Origin: Platanthera guangdongensis | Taxonomy: Eukaryota; Streptophyta; Magnoliopsida; Asparagales; Orchidaceae | NCBI GenBank assembly: GCA_039583875.1 | Contig: CM077157.1 | Span: forward strand, 77,314,346-77,378,345 | Direction of reading: 5' to 3' | DNA length: 64,000 nucleotides | Shown here: one piece after another, positions 1 through 11,316 of the stretch | Layout of the letters: each line of letters starts with the position of its first letter | Position numbering within the stretch: position 1 is the first letter of the stretch | Notes under the pieces: generated by a model | The model's input: only the letters and a program-made list of their open reading frames with translations | What the model was told of the DNA's origin: nothing | Databases searched by the model: none | Made by a program: the position numbers and the translations under genes

Positions 1-33
1 TATATATATTTGTTTTTTTTGGATTTTTGAAGA

Positions 34-136
34 ATATTTACAAAAAGTAAAAGATATTTACAAAAAGCAAAAAGAAGGAGGAAAAGATATTTACAAAAAG
101 TAAAAGATATTTACAAAAAACAAAAAGAAGGAGGAA
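34..136. repeat. Short A-rich tandem repeat near the 3' end of the Athila-like element
   Basis: The unit AGATATTTACAAAAAG recurs about four times, alternating with CAAAAAGAAGGAGG. On the coding strand this is a pyrimidine-rich repeat between the conserved purine tract at 138-152 and the 3' LTR, which lies outside the window. Confidence 0.6.
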
Positions 137-137
137 G

Positions 138-152
138 TCCTCCCCCAAGCTT
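138..152 (-). other. Polypurine-tract-like motif of the Athila-like element
   Basis: On the minus strand it reads AAGCTTGGGGGAGGA and is preceded by TTGAGGACAATGT (plus 163-175). This block is a recurring landmark after pol in Athila/Tat-type plant gypsy elements. The tract that actually primes plus-strand synthesis should abut the 3' LTR outside the window. Confidence 0.6.
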
Positions 153-581
153 AAAATCTACATTGTCCTCAATGGTGAAGGAGGTTAGAGATCGAGAGAA
201 AATTAAAGTACAGAAATGAAAGACAGAATGGAAAAACAGGTACTTCCCCAGTTTTATTTTGTAGCGAAAGCTGAGTGATTCGCTCCCCCATGCTTGTGCT
301 TTGGATCTTCATGAAACGTCTTCTGTTGGACTTTGTCATGGAATCAGAACCGTTGGACCAGGCGATCACAGAAGTTTCAGCTTGTCGGAGCCGTCCGGGG
401 AAAAAATTGTGAAATAAAGAAAACAGAAAGAGAAAACTTGGGTTGCCTCCCAAGAGCGCCCATTGTTTAAAGCATCGTTTGAGCTCGATGCATCAAAGTA
501 ATATTGTCCAACAATAAGAAGTCTTAAATTATTATTATTATTACAGTCCAAATGAGGGAGAAAAGAAATAGTTCATGAGTT

Positions 582-2050
582 CTATAACATTAATTCTTCC
601 GTCGCAGTAGGAAGTAAATCGTTAGGCAAATAGAGTTTTAATTGATGTCCATTTACCTTGAATTCACCCTTATCCGGGTGCGAAATGAGAACCGTCCCAT
701 ACAACCAAGCCTCTTTAACAATAAAGGGGTCGGACCATCACAATTTTAATTTACCTGGAAAAAGGCAAAGCCGAGAGTTATAAAGAAGGACGAGATCGCC
801 CGGCGAAAATGATTTAGGAAATTTAATATTTTTGTCATGGTAAAACTTTGTTCGCTCTTTATAAAGCCTATTACTCTCGTAATCTTTCGCCCTCCATTCA
901 TGGAGTTCATTGAGCTGAAATTTACAGTGTTCGGCGGTTAGTGTGGGATCTAGATTTAATGTTTTGAGGGCCCAAAATGCACGGTGCTCTAACTCAACTG
1001 GAAGGTGGCAAGCCTTTCCATAAACCAATCGATACGGCGTGCAGCCGATGGCTGTCTTATATGTCGTTCGATAGGCCCATAGTGCATCATCTAGTTTTAG
1101 TGCCCAATCCTTCCTGTTTAAAGATACGATTTTCTTTAAAATAGTTTCTATTCTCGATTAACAACCTCGACTTGACCGCTCGTCTGTGGGTGATAGGAGG
1201 TAGAAAGTTTGTGCGTTACTCCATATTTTGCCAAAATTTTGGCAAACTGGCTATTGCAGAAATGGGTTCCCCTATCACTAATTATAGCGCGCGACATGCC
1301 AAGTCGAGAGAATAATTTTTTTAGAAATTTTACAACGACTTGTGCATCATTGGTGGGGAGAGCTTGCGCTTCCGTCCACCTTGATACATAGTCGACAGCT
1401 ACGAGAATGTATTTATTTTGATAATAGGGAGGAAGGGGGGCAATGAAGTTGATGCCCCAAAGATCGAAGATTTCACATTTGAGGAAAATATTTTGAGGCA
1501 TCTCTTCCCGCCGTGAGATATTGCCTGCCCGCTGTCAACTATCGCAAGTACTCACTAGGGTATGAGCATCCTTGAATACCGTGGGCCAATAGAAACCCGC
1601 CTCCAGCACCTTTCTTGCGGTGCGGTTTGCTTGATAATGACCACCTATTGGTACTTTACGGCAATGTCCCAATATTTGCACTCCTTCCTCACTCGAAATG
1701 CAACGCCGCACTACCTGATCCGTACAGACTCTGAATAAGAAAGGGTCTTCCCAAAAGTAATTCTTTAAATCAGAAAAGAATTTCTTCTTTTTCTGACTTG
1801 AGAATTCCTTTGGCAAGACCCGAGCCACTAAATAATTGGCAAAGTCGGCGAACCAGGGCTCGGGATAATCTTTTAAATTTTCGAGAGTGAAGAGGCGCTC
1901 TTCAGGGAATTTATCGTTAATGTCGGCTTCCACTAATAATTCGCTGCCAGGGTTTTCTAAACGGGATAAATGGTCGACCGCCAAATTTTGGGCCCCTCTT
2001 TTGTCCCGGATTTCTAAGTCAAACTCCTGCAAGAGGAGGATCCATCGCAA
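582..2050 (-). pseudogene. Integrase region of the Athila-like pol, broken
   Basis: Homologous to the gypsy integrase, which inserts retroelement cDNA into chromosomes. The N-terminal zinc-finger region ([20 protein letters not shown]) ends in TGA at 1535-1537, exactly where a zinc-binding Cys codon (TGC) is expected. The frame continues unchanged to 1148 through the catalytic core, which still shows [15 protein letters not shown] and [11 protein letters not shown] frameshift near 1100 leads to the C-terminal part (738-1028, [10 protein letters not shown]), and another TGA at 738 precedes WSDPFIV and a final stop at 582-584. All lesions are nonsense or indel changes in an otherwise recognisable domain order. 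Confidence 0.85.
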
Positions 2051-2075
2051 AAGGTGGGGCTTTGCGTCCGCTTTG

Positions 2076-3526
2076 CTAAAAAAAACGAAGGGCTGAGTGA
2101 TCCGTAAATACGATTACTTTGGAGAGGGTGATATAAGACCTAAACATATCGAAGGCAAAAATAATTGCCAGGAGCTCTTTCTCGGTGGTGGTGTAGTTGG
2201 CATGTGCAGACGTGAGTGTCTTGCTTGCATAATAAATCGGGTGGAAGAATTTATCCACTCGCTGGCCTAAGACCGCGCCCACCGCAGTATCACTAGCATC
2301 GCACATGATTTCGAAAGGGAGCGACCAATCCGGAGCAACTAGAATTGGAGAGTTTACTAATTTTTCTTTTATTAAATTGAAAGCAAGAAGACAATCGTTG
2401 TTAAAATTGAAAGGTGACTCTTTCTCGAGAAGATGGGTTATCGGCTTCATTATTTTGGAAAAAGTTTGGATAAAACGCCGATAAAATCCCGCGTGCCCAA
2501 GAAAACTACGAATGGCTTTAATATTCATTGGAGGGGGAGCTTTTCAATAATTTTGATCTTGGCCCAATCGACCTCGATCCCCTTGCCTAAAATCTTATGG
2601 CCGATGACTAATCCCTCTCGGACCATAAAATGGCATTTCTCCCAGTTTAGGGCTAAGTTAGTTTCCTCACAACGAATCAACACGCGCTCGAGATTTTTTA
2701 AACAATTGGCAAAAGAACTACCAAACACCGAGAATTCGTCCATGAAAACCTCCATCACTTCTTCTACCAACTCGTCGAAAATCACCAGCATACATCGCTG
2801 AAATGTAGCCGGCGCATTACATAAACCAAATGGCATGTGTATGTAAGCGAAGGTGCCAAAGGGATAGGTAAAGGTAGTCTTCTCCTGGTCTTCTGGTGAA
2901 ATAAGGATTTGGAGGTACCCCGAGAGACTGTCAAGAAAGCAGTAGAAGGAGTGACCGGAAAGTCGTTCTAAAATTTGGTCGATAAAGGGAAGCGGGAAGT
3001 GGTCTTTTCGGGTGGCATCATTGAGTTTGTGGTAATCAATGAACATCCGCCAACCCGTAATAGTACGGGTTGGAATTAATTCATTATTTTCATTGCCCAC
3101 TACCGTGACCCCGCCTTTCTTTGGCACGACCTGTACTGGGCTTACCCAAGTACTATCGGAGATGCGATAGATAATTCCCGCATCTAGAAGTTTAATAACC
3201 TCAGCCTTCACGACGTCCTTCATGTTTGGATTTAAACGTCGTTGGGGCTGGATAGTATTACGAAAGTTATTATCTAAGAAAATCTTTTGTGTACAGAATG
3301 ATGGGCTAATCCCCTTAATATCAGATAACTGCCACGCAATTGCATGGCAGTGATTTTGCAAAACTAGAGTCAACTCAGAAATTTCTGAGTTGCTCAGATC
3401 CGAGGAGATAATAACCGGTAGCTTAGAGTCATTTTCGAGGAAACGATACTGCAGATGAGGGGGAAGTTTCTTAAGCTCCAATATGGGTGGTTCCTCGTAA
3501 GAGGTTTTGAATTTTATGGTGTCCAT
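2076..3526 (-). pseudogene. Reverse transcriptase-RNase H of the Athila-like pol, broken
   Basis: RT occupies 2525-3526 and RNase H 2076-2528, in different frames, so there is a frameshift near 2526; another near 2063 separates RNase H from integrase. RT shows VSPVQVVPKKGGVTVV, TITGWRMFIDYHKLN and FGLCNAPATFQRCM. The catalytic box reads VFMDEFSVFG instead of the expected FMDDF: the second catalytic Asp is Glu, which should damage polymerisation. DSLSGYLQI also departs from the usual DGYSGYNQI. RNase H starts with the conserved FLGHAGFYRRFI and has IMCDASDTAVGAVLGQ and YATTEKELLA-like TTTEKELLAI. The frame of RT is the same as that of gag-protease upstream. Confidence 0.88.
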
Positions 3527-3568
3527 GGGAAGCGATTCGGTGAGGGTAGTGCGAGAGACTTCCTCTAA

Positions 3569-5071
3569 TCAGAAGAGCTCAGTGAGAAGAGATTCATCAA
3601 ATGGTGAAGAAACTAATTCAAAAGGCACAAAAAAATTATTTTCGAAGAATTCCTCTAGATAAAAGCAGGAATCATCGTGCTCTAGGGTGTTGCACATGGA
3701 GGGATTAATGCTGAAAGTGATTTCATCATCTCCAACCCAAAGGAGGAGCTTTCCATCACTAACATCAAAAATAGCGCGGGAGGTGGCAAGGAAGGGAAGG
3801 CCGAGTATCAGGGGTACATCAGCATCCTCTTCGGTGTCTAGTATGACAAAATCCACCGAAAAGATGAATTTGTCCACCTTGACCAAGACATCCTCCACAA
3901 TCCCTATCGGATATTTCACAGAACGATCGGCTACCTGAATGCTCATACGAGTGGGGTTCGGAGATCCTAGACCTAATTTCTTAAAAAGCGAAAAGGGCAT
4001 GAGATTTATGCTTGCTCCCAAGTCCGCCAACGCATGTTTGACCAACGAATTACCGAATAGGCACGGGATGGAGAACCTTCCCAGGTCATTCACTTTGCAG
4101 GGTAATTTGTTGAGCACAACTGCGGAGCATTCTGCATTTAAGTAAATATGCGAAATATCCTCGAGCTTTTTCTTATTTGATAGGAGCTCCTTGAGATATT
4201 TCGCGTATTTCGGCATTTGAGAGATAGCCTCGCAGAACGGCACGTTTATATTAATTTGTTTTAGAATTTCTAAAAAAATTTTGTAACTTTCTTCGGCGCG
4301 TTCATTTTTAAGTTTAGGCGGATACGGTAATTTTGAATTTGATGCATGTGGCGTAGGCGTAGTAGGCAAATTTGAAGCTAAAATAATAGGAGGAGAGAGA
4401 GGAGAAGGGAGAGGTACCATAGGTTCGCTTGGTATAACAACTTCTTTTCCACTGCGGAGGGTAATGGAGTTTGAACTTTCTCTTGGATTTTGCTCGGTAT
4501 TGCCTGTCAAAGCTCCTTGTTGCCGATCGGAGATTATCTTGGCTAGATGTCCCACTTGGTTTTCCAAGTCTTTGATGGACCCGACAATATTCCTGATATT
4601 TGTTTCATTTGTAGCAACGTATTTGGCAAAGACCTCTTCAAGTGAAGAGGGCTTTGCATGTTGCTGTTGGAAACCAGGTGGATTTAAATTTAAGGGGGGA
4701 GCTAGATTAAATGTTTGGATATGATTATGAGGGGGGTTATGGGGGCGTTGAGCATTTCCTTGGTTGCTCCATGAAAAATTCGGATGGCTCCTATAACCCG
4801 CATTGTAAGTGTTATTGTACGGTGCGTTGTTCGGGTTATAGGAGGGCCGAGGAGCATTTCCCATGAAGTCAACATGCTCTTCTATAAAAGGAGAGTTATT
4901 ATAATTATTAAACCAAGGAGGATTGGCGGAGGAAGCAGTCATCTCCGCCACCTGCTTTGTTAACTGCTCAACTTGGAGGGCAAGATTCGAAGTAGCGTCA
5001 ATTTCAAAGACTCCCGCTAGTTTGTTAGCCCGCATGCGGGGCGCATTCCATTGATACGAATTCATAACCAT
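3569..5071 (-). pseudogene. Gag C-terminus and aspartic protease of the Athila-like element
   Basis: A 500-codon stretch of the single gag-pol frame. The first third is low-complexity gag tail rich in Asn/Pro (APYNNTYNAGYRSHPNFSW). The second half is the aspartic protease: ALADLGASINLMPFSLFKKL holds the active-site loop, with Leu before Gly in place of the common Asp-x-Gly spacing (ADLGAS), followed by DVPLILGLPFLATSRA. A TAG at about 5087-5089 separates it from the upstream gag, and a stop at 3569 separates it from RT; both are in frame and look like nonsense mutations. The start shown is simply the first Met after the upstream stop. Confidence 0.82.
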
Positions 5072-5221
5072 TTCCTCAAAAAGTTCCTAAGCGGCCTCTG
5101 GGGTTTTGTTATTTAGTGTTCCCCCAGCGGCCGCATCGATCATTTGCCTTGTTAAGGAATTTAAGCCGTTATAAAATATTTGCACTTGTTGCCAGTTTGG
5201 AAGCGCGTGGTGTGGGCACCT

Positions 5222-5848
5222 TCACAATAGCTCCTTGAAGCGCTCCCATGTATCGTAGAGAGTCTCCGAGTCTATTTGCATGAAGGATGCAATATCCGTG
5301 CGCAATTTGGCGGTCTTCGCAGGCGGGAAATACTTGGTAAGAAATTTCCCTGCCATCTCGGCCCACGTGGTGATGGACCCTCTAGGAAGAGAGCTCAGCC
5401 ACTGCTTGGCCTTTGGCGGCAAAGAGAAAGGGAAGAGATGTAATCGAATGGCGTCATCTGAGACTCCATTGATTTTAAAAGTATCACAGATTTCGAGAAA
5501 ATTCGCAATATGACAATTTGGATCTTCGTCCGGGAGACCATCGAAGGTTACCGATTGCTGCACCATTTGGATGATGCTGGACTTGATCTCAAAGTTATTA
5601 TTTGCCACTGTGGGGAGAACAATACTTGATTGTGTACCCTCCAGGTTTGGCCGTGCATTATAGGACATAGTCCTTTGCTGGACCTCATTTGGGTTGGGCA
5701 GATTAAGATCCATCGTTTCTGTGGCAGTGTCCCCGATCGACTCTTCGATGCCTAAATGCGATTCCTGGTCACGAGAACGGAGGCGACGCAAAGCGGTGCG
5801 CTCTATCTCAGGATCAAAAGGAATAATCGATGAGCTTTCTCGAGTCAT
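5222..5848 (-). pseudogene. Gag N-terminal (capsid) part of the Athila-like element
   Basis: 208 codons starting MTRESSSIIPFDPEIERTAL. It contains the Retrotrans_gag-type capsid core: FEIKSSIIQMVQ, GLPDEDPNCHIANFLEICDT, LFPFSLPPKAKQWLSSLP and TWAEMAGKFLTKYFPPAKTA. A TGA at 5222-5224 cuts the frame right after DTWERFKELL; translation of the same frame beyond it gives RCPHHALPNW, the normal continuation. The ATG lies about 120 bp inside the primer-binding site, as expected for the first Gag codon. Confidence 0.88.
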
Positions 5849-5967
5849 ACACTTAAAAAGACAGAAAGGTGGGGGAGAGATAAAACCGATACGAGAGCGA
5901 GAGGAGAAAAAAAGGAAAAACGATAAAATTATTAGCTATCATTTTTCCAAAATATCAAAACATTTGT

Positions 5968-5984
5968 CCCCGACAACGGTGCCA
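5968..5984 (-). other. Primer-binding site, tRNA-Asp type
   Basis: On the minus strand it reads TGGCACCGTTGTCGGGG, differing at two positions from the complement of the plant tRNA-Asp 3' end (TGGCGCCGTTGCCGGGG). It lies six bases inside the 5' LTR. Both differences are transitions consistent with CpG or C decay. Confidence 0.85.
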
Positions 5985-7126
5985 AAAACTTGACATATAC
6001 TTATTAAGCGGAGAAGGGGTTATACGTGGAGAAGACAAGGTTAAGGAGGGAGAAGGTGAATGTGTGATTGTGAGACGTTCTTCGATTCTATATTTGATGA
6101 AGGCAAGTGTACCTTATCGCATATAGTATAGGATATTAAGTTTCGTATCAAGGTCGTATTACCCGGGGAGATTCGAGTACATCTACTTCAAGGAGTTACT
6201 ATTATCTTATCGAATAAAAGATGTTTTGGGGTTTCTTACTAAATTAGAGAAGTGAGAATGTTTTACTTGCAAATTAGAGAAAAGCTAAATGATAATTAAG
6301 CGATAGTACTCGATCGAGAATCACCTCGACTTAAGTTGATCAAAAGATGCAATAATAAACTTTTTAAATTAATAAGGCAAGAGACCTTGACCGCGGAGGT
6401 TCTAAAAGCAAAAACATGCTTCTCTCGAAGTCATGCCCATCTGAGTTTAGGAAGGTCTGACCGAACTCTCGTCCGAATCGGAGGCCTAAAACCCGCTCTA
6501 TGCTATGAACCCCGTTATTGGATTCTACTCTAATATAGGAGATTTAACGCCCACCTCTCTCGAGGGGTGCGTGCAACTCTCTTCATTCTTGAGTGCTCAC
6601 TTCAAACCATCGTCTTCTCGGCTAGCCAAGAATGAAAGCTAATGATGAAAAATATATATCGATAATATATCTCCAAGCAAAGGTAAATCAAGTGTAAATC
6701 AAGGTATAAGCCTTACAAAGAAAAAAAGAAAACTAGAGCATCATAACATAATCAACTCGAACCTCAGCTCATCAAGATTGAGTACAGGAGGATTAGTTAA
6801 TCATGGTGAAATGGGGAAAGAGAGATGAATAGAAATGCGTTGAGAAAGCGAGGAAACAACAAACTTTTTATTAGCACTGAAAGAGAACTACAACTTGAAA
6901 ATAAAAGATTACAGGTGCAGGAAATGAAAATTTATGCGAACATTGCCCTTAACTACTAAGCAGTTACAGCAACTAATACAAAATAAGAGTAACTAAGCTA
7001 GATTACAAAGCTTGAAATGAGGAAGGAGAGTGAAACATGGAAAATTATAAGAAATACAAGTAAACTAAGGGGAAGGACCTCCCCTCTCAATCCAGAACTG
7101 CCTGTTGAACCCTTGGCAAAGGGCTG

Positions 7127-7136
7127 AATTTATAGA
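7127..7136 (-). promoter_or_regulatory. Probable TATA box of the Athila-like LTR
   Basis: The minus strand reads ATCTATAAATTCAG, a good plant TATA box. The palindrome-rich U3 segment (7141-7535) lies directly upstream in element orientation, and R/U5 would extend left to 5991. Confidence 0.55.
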
Positions 7137-7140
7137 TTTT

Positions 7141-7535
7141 TTCAGGATGGGTCACACCCCCCTGACACGCCCTGGTCGGGCGTGTACCTGGGGCGTGACA
7201 CGGTCGGTGCGACTTTTTCGTGCTGAAATTAATTGCTGGAGTTGACGGGCGTGGTTGTTGAAGTACATGCCCATGTGTCACGCCCGTGTCGGGCATGACA
7301 CATTCGGTGTGACGGTGGAGCGGGGAAAAAAGAGCACGTTGTGGTGATGCCTCGGAACCTGGGGACACGCCTCTGGACCACGCCCGTGTCGGATGTGACA
7401 CGGGCGTGACAGAGGGCGTGTACACTAAGTTTCCACGGAATGCAGTTTCGGACCAATTGCTTCATTCCTCTGGGTTACACGCCCTAGGTACACGCCCGGG
7501 TATGGCGTGACCTTGGGGCGTGTCACAGCAAAATT
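7141..7535. repeat. CACGCCCGTGTC-type palindromic motif cluster in Athila-like LTR U3
   Basis: About a dozen copies of GACACGGGCGTG/CACGCCCGTGTC-like half sites, often in facing pairs (for example CACGCCCGTGTCGGGCGTG at about 7280). Spacers are unrelated and spacing irregular, so this is a cluster of short inverted motifs and not a regular tandem array. The GC content is far above the flanks. Confidence 0.75.
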
Positions 7536-7692
7536 CGGCTGAAAGCCGTGAAAACCTGCAAAAAGCAGAAAAACGCATTAACGACAAAAAATATATATAC
7601 AAAGGGGAATCAAAATAAGCACTTTACAAGACATGATTTGCTTTAAAACCCTGAAAATTCCCTAATAAAATTGACTGCAAACCGTACTATCA

Positions 7693-8484
7693 GGGCTACT
7701 CGAGTAGTGAAGCTGAACTACTCGAGAGGATAAGAACTACTCGAGTACATGGAAATATCTACTCGAGTACTTGACTTAGAGAAATTCTGAGGGAAGAAGT
7801 TCTGGTTACTCGAGTATAAATACTGGACTACTCGAGTAGTAGATGAACTACTCGAGTACGTGACTTAACTACTCGAGTAAATAAAAATTACATCAGGTGC
7901 AGACTTCTGAAACTCGATACAGAAGGTATAAACTACTCGAGTACTATAAAGTACTACTCGAGTAATTTACTTAGAATATATCTGAAGAATGAAATCTGTA
8001 AACCCGAGAATAAGATGGAAACTACTCGAGAAGTTGTCTTAACTACTCGAGAGCCATAAATTGACTACTCGGGATCTATCATCCTTACTCGAGTAAGAAT
8101 AATTTTACTCGAGTATAAACTGAGCTATTCACTCGAGTAGGTATAGAACTACTAGAGTAAAACACTTAGTAAATTTTCTTTGACAAAATTCTCTTCTCTT
8201 TGGTGAGACCAGCATCAAGTCTTTTCCAATAAGTCCTAGTGCTTGAATATGAAGTGTATCCCAATAGAGAGACTACACATGAGTCAACACCATGGATCAC
8301 ACAATGAGGGATTACATTGTATGCTCCTGTGTTTGGAGACACATTTTAGACTGACATTGGTCTACACTTGCCATTAGAATCCTGCAAACACATAACTCAA
8401 CCAAAGCATCAAATACAACTTAATTCGTCTTAGTTTAAGGGTGACTTCATCAAATCTGGGTTAATGTGGATACAATACCCAACA
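7693..8484 (-). repeat. Right part of the 3' LTR of copia A
   Basis: Aligns with 18331-19119 of the 5' LTR: the same order of ACTACTCGAGTA motifs, the same segment ending ATACAATACCCAACA. The first five bases (GGGCT) are the presumed target duplication of the Athila insertion. The remainder of this LTR must lie left of the window. Confidence 0.88.
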
Positions 8485-8498
8485 ATCTCCCCCTATTT
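8485..8498 (-). other. Polypurine tract of copia A
   Basis: The minus strand reads AAATAGGGGGAGAT and directly abuts the LTR start TGTTGGGTAT. It primes plus-strand DNA synthesis. The same tract occurs at the equivalent place in B (31722) and D (49112). The 8499-8722 stretch between it and the extra ORF contains no recognisable gene. Confidence 0.85.
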
Positions 8499-8722
8499 GT
8501 AGAAGTCAGAACCCTTTACACTAAGGTGAATTATAGACATAAAAAGTGATATATAGATAAATCAGTGTAAGCAAGCATAAGACTAGAAACAAGACTATAT
8601 GATCAAAACTTAGAATTATATAAATGTGATGTCCAAAATATCATTTCTACAACAGTCATTTCTAAAATCTCATATGACCTTGTAGCTTAGACTTGGTGGT
8701 GCTGCCTGTCTTGCTTCTCTTG

Positions 8723-11056
8723 TTATCTCATCTGATAGTTGTAAGGCTTGGGGTAGTACTTAGGAGGTCTTGGAGGAGCAGCAAGGTTATTTCTCCCAAA
8801 TTCTCTGTCATATAGTCTCCTCTTAGTCATAGATTTTTCATATAACTCCCATTCCTATGAACTGTAATGAATGTTCCTGCTTTCATGGAAGTCCATAACA
8901 AGTTTGAGAGTATCCAAGATGAGGGACTTAGAGGTAGGAGACCAGATCTCTGCATATTCTGGAGCTTTCCTCTTATTAACATCAGAAACTGGAATTGACC
9001 TGCTGGTAGAGGGACCTTCTCCATACTTTCTTTTCTTTCTTGAAGTCTGCATCTCACGAGGAGCTTGGAGAAAAATATCTGCAGGGTCAACCTCCCAGAT
9101 TTGAGCATAAGAGTCTGGAGGAGGGCCTTCCTGGCCTTCAGGTCTGGTATAGAAAATAGGTTGCAGAGGAGGAGCAAGAGAAGTAGTAGCTAGGGGGTTG
9201 AGATGATGAGGAATGATATTTGGATCAACAGCAAATTCAAGATGGATTTGATTGTGCATCCAGATAGCAGTGTCATATGTATGGAATTTGACACACTGAA
9301 TTTGTGCTAAGACATCATCATGGATTTCTGTCATTTTGGCTTTACAAAGCTCTTGCATTGGAGCATCTGATTTTTCTAAGTATTCTTTCACAAAATTCTT
9401 CCCCTTCATGACTTCAATAGATAGCTTGGAGATTGCATCTTCCTTGAAAGTACCAACCTCTTCACAGTTCTTCATCTTAGTAGTTTCAGCTCTTTTATCC
9501 ATTTCAATCTTATTACTAGCAAGGGTTACACCTTGCTCAATCACTTTACCAACACTAGTAATAATGTGGTCTAGAGCCTTCCCACCAATTTGGAAAAGGT
9601 GTCTTAGCTGGTCATTTTTATGTTGCATTTCTGCAAATCCTCTGCCGATCTCAGTCTCCAAAGCAGTGACTTTATCAGTAACAACTTTAATAGAGGCATC
9701 AAAGTAGGTTCTCTGTTCTTGAAGCAGAAGTACAACTTGAGTCATCTAATCATTGGATGAAGCATCAGTAGTAGCAGGAGGAGCACTAAAAGAGGGAACC
9801 GGAGGAGGAGGAGCTACCCATGGAGCTATTTCTGTAATGGTGACAGAGCTTTTTGCTCTTGTAGTGTGAAGTAGGGCATCCCCTTCATCAGTGACTGAGG
9901 GTATGGAGAAGTCCAGATTCCTTAAAGGAGTTTTAGCTGGCTCAGGGGATAGCTCATCATCAATGAGAATGGTCTCATCCTGCTCTTGGTGTGCAGCAGG
10001 AGACTTTGATGGAGAAGGAGTATGTGGTGGAGATTGTATTGGAGACTCTGGTGGTATTTCAGTTGTGGTTTTCTTTGAAGAGAGGGGAGGAGGAAGATCA
10101 TTTGCAGTCAATTCTTCTATCATCTCATTGATAGTAGATTCTGTCGAGAGTAGAGTTTCTTGATGTTGAAGGTCAGATGGTGTTTCTTTCGGACTCTGAG
10201 GAGGTGGAGGAGTTACTGCTAGGGGTGTAGCAATCCTTGCTGGGATAGAAGGAGCAGGCTCCCCCTCAATAGATGCACCAGTGGAGCTAGCAACCTGATG
10301 TAGAGAGAGAGATGGGGTCATATCCTCTATGGCTGGAATCTCTTAACCATTGGCAGCTTGGGTAGGATTTTGCAGCCTCAATTTCCATCTATGTATGGAG
10401 AAAATAGTGACTTTCTTCATGTGGTGAAGAGCAGTCACTTTAGAAAAACTGAAGACCACTGCGTTGATTTCATGAAGGAGCAGAGAAATAATTCTAGCAT
10501 AATTGGGAGCTTTTATGATGTCTTTTATTTTATCTAAAATCATCATTCCAAACTGAAATTGTTTTCTGCTCACTATGGCTTGCATAATGTTAAAGAATGA
10601 GAGGGATATGTCTCTGAGGGAATTGGTTTTGCAAAGAAGAATTTTTCCTATGATGTCCACAAGTAGCTTTCCTTCAGAATTCATATCAAAGCGTTTGATA
10701 TATTTAGAATCAGTGGACACACCACAGAATACACAGGTTCTGTCTGATTCATCTGGTCCAAGATGGTCTTCCTCATCCACGATCGGCTAGCGAAGAAGGT
10801 GAGATACAAAGGTTTTGGTGAGTTTAATTTTAAGAACTCTGACCTTCGATTTGAGAATAGCTCCATGTCTCTTAACCTTGATATTTCTGAAGAATTCAGC
10901 AACTTCTGGAAAGAGTATTTTGCAGGGTTCTTGGAGTATGAAGGTGAGTCCAGCTGTGTCGAGCAGTATCATGAGGTTACAGAAATCATTTGATAAGTCG
11001 GCGATGCCAGCGGCTAAAAGTTCGGAACCAATCCCAATATTCGACAAAGCAGCCAT
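8723..11056 (-). pseudogene. Extra downstream ORF (aORF) of copia A, 778 codons with nonsense mutations
   Basis: A single reading frame runs from ATG 11056 to TAA 8723, broken by stops at 10787, 10343, 9746 and 8855. The N-terminal domain (AGLTFILQEPCKILFPEVAE; LLVDIIGKILLCKTNSLRDI; NYARIISLLLHEIN) is homologous to those of B and D. It is followed by a Pro/Ser/acidic segment (SPSKSPAAHQEQDETILIDD), a predicted coiled coil (TDKVTALETEIGRGFAEMQH), a basic cluster SRKKRKYG and a C-terminal block (WSPTSKSLILDTL; APPRPPKYYPKP) also present in D. No hydrophobic membrane segment is evident, which argues against an envelope protein. Function unknown; I infer a nuclear protein from the basic cluster. 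Its own TATA-like box is at 11191-11201. Confidence 0.8.
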
Positions 11057-11190
11057 GATCCAGGAACTGTTGGAAAAGCTGCGGCGGGGAGGAAGAAAGC
11101 GCGACTCTGCAACTTTTAGAGGAAGGCGAAGAGACAGTCGGGGTACTCAAGAGCTAAAATGATTTCGTGTGGAAAGATTATGGAATTTCT

Positions 11191-11201
11191 TATTTATATA
11201 A
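11191..11201 (-). promoter_or_regulatory. Probable internal TATA box upstream of the copia A aORF
   Basis: The minus strand reads TTATATAAATA, 135-145 bp upstream of the aORF ATG, and the CTCGAG motif cluster starts 116 bp further upstream. B and D have TATA-like sites in the same relative place, which supports an internal promoter. No transcript evidence is available. Confidence 0.55.
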
Positions 11202-11316
11202 CCCTAGGTTTATGTCTAATGAAAATAGAAATGATGGAATCATACCTTAGAAGTGGCGGCATAAGCCTCGGGCTGCGAATAAGAAATTTTGAATCAAGGA
11301 GAGAAATCGGCTGTCA

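Larger units (their letters stand above)
1..7692 (-). mobile_element. Athila-like Ty3/gypsy retrotransposon, left part outside the window
   Basis: Minus-strand element with gag, protease, reverse transcriptase, RNase H and integrase in gypsy order (integrase last, leftmost here). It has a primer-binding site matching tRNA-Asp and a complete 5' LTR on the right (5991-7692). The 3' LTR lies beyond position 1. The motifs GWRMFIDYHKLNDATRKDHF and LPFIDQILERLSGHSFYCFL in RT, and the tRNA-Asp primer site, are typical of the Athila clade. It sits inside the 3' LTR of copia element A: the A LTR resumes at 7693 at the position matching about 18330 in the other A LTR. Several stops and frameshifts make it non-functional. 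Confidence 0.9.
5991..7692 (-). repeat. 5' LTR of the Athila-like element
   Basis: 1702 bp, bounded by TG (5991) and CA (7692) on the plus strand. In element orientation it starts TGATAGTACGG and ends TATATGTCA just before the primer site. The right boundary is fixed by the resumption of copia A LTR sequence at 7693. The mate LTR is outside the window. The ORFs in it are incidental. Confidence 0.85.

Noticed and set aside
169..551. Small minus-strand ORFs at the left edge
   Set aside because: They lie after the pol stop, in the 3' untranslated part of the Athila-like element, with no conserved motif.
7087..7465. ORFs of 78-112 codons in the Athila-like LTR
   Set aside because: They result from the GC-rich inverted motif cluster; the peptides have no domain.
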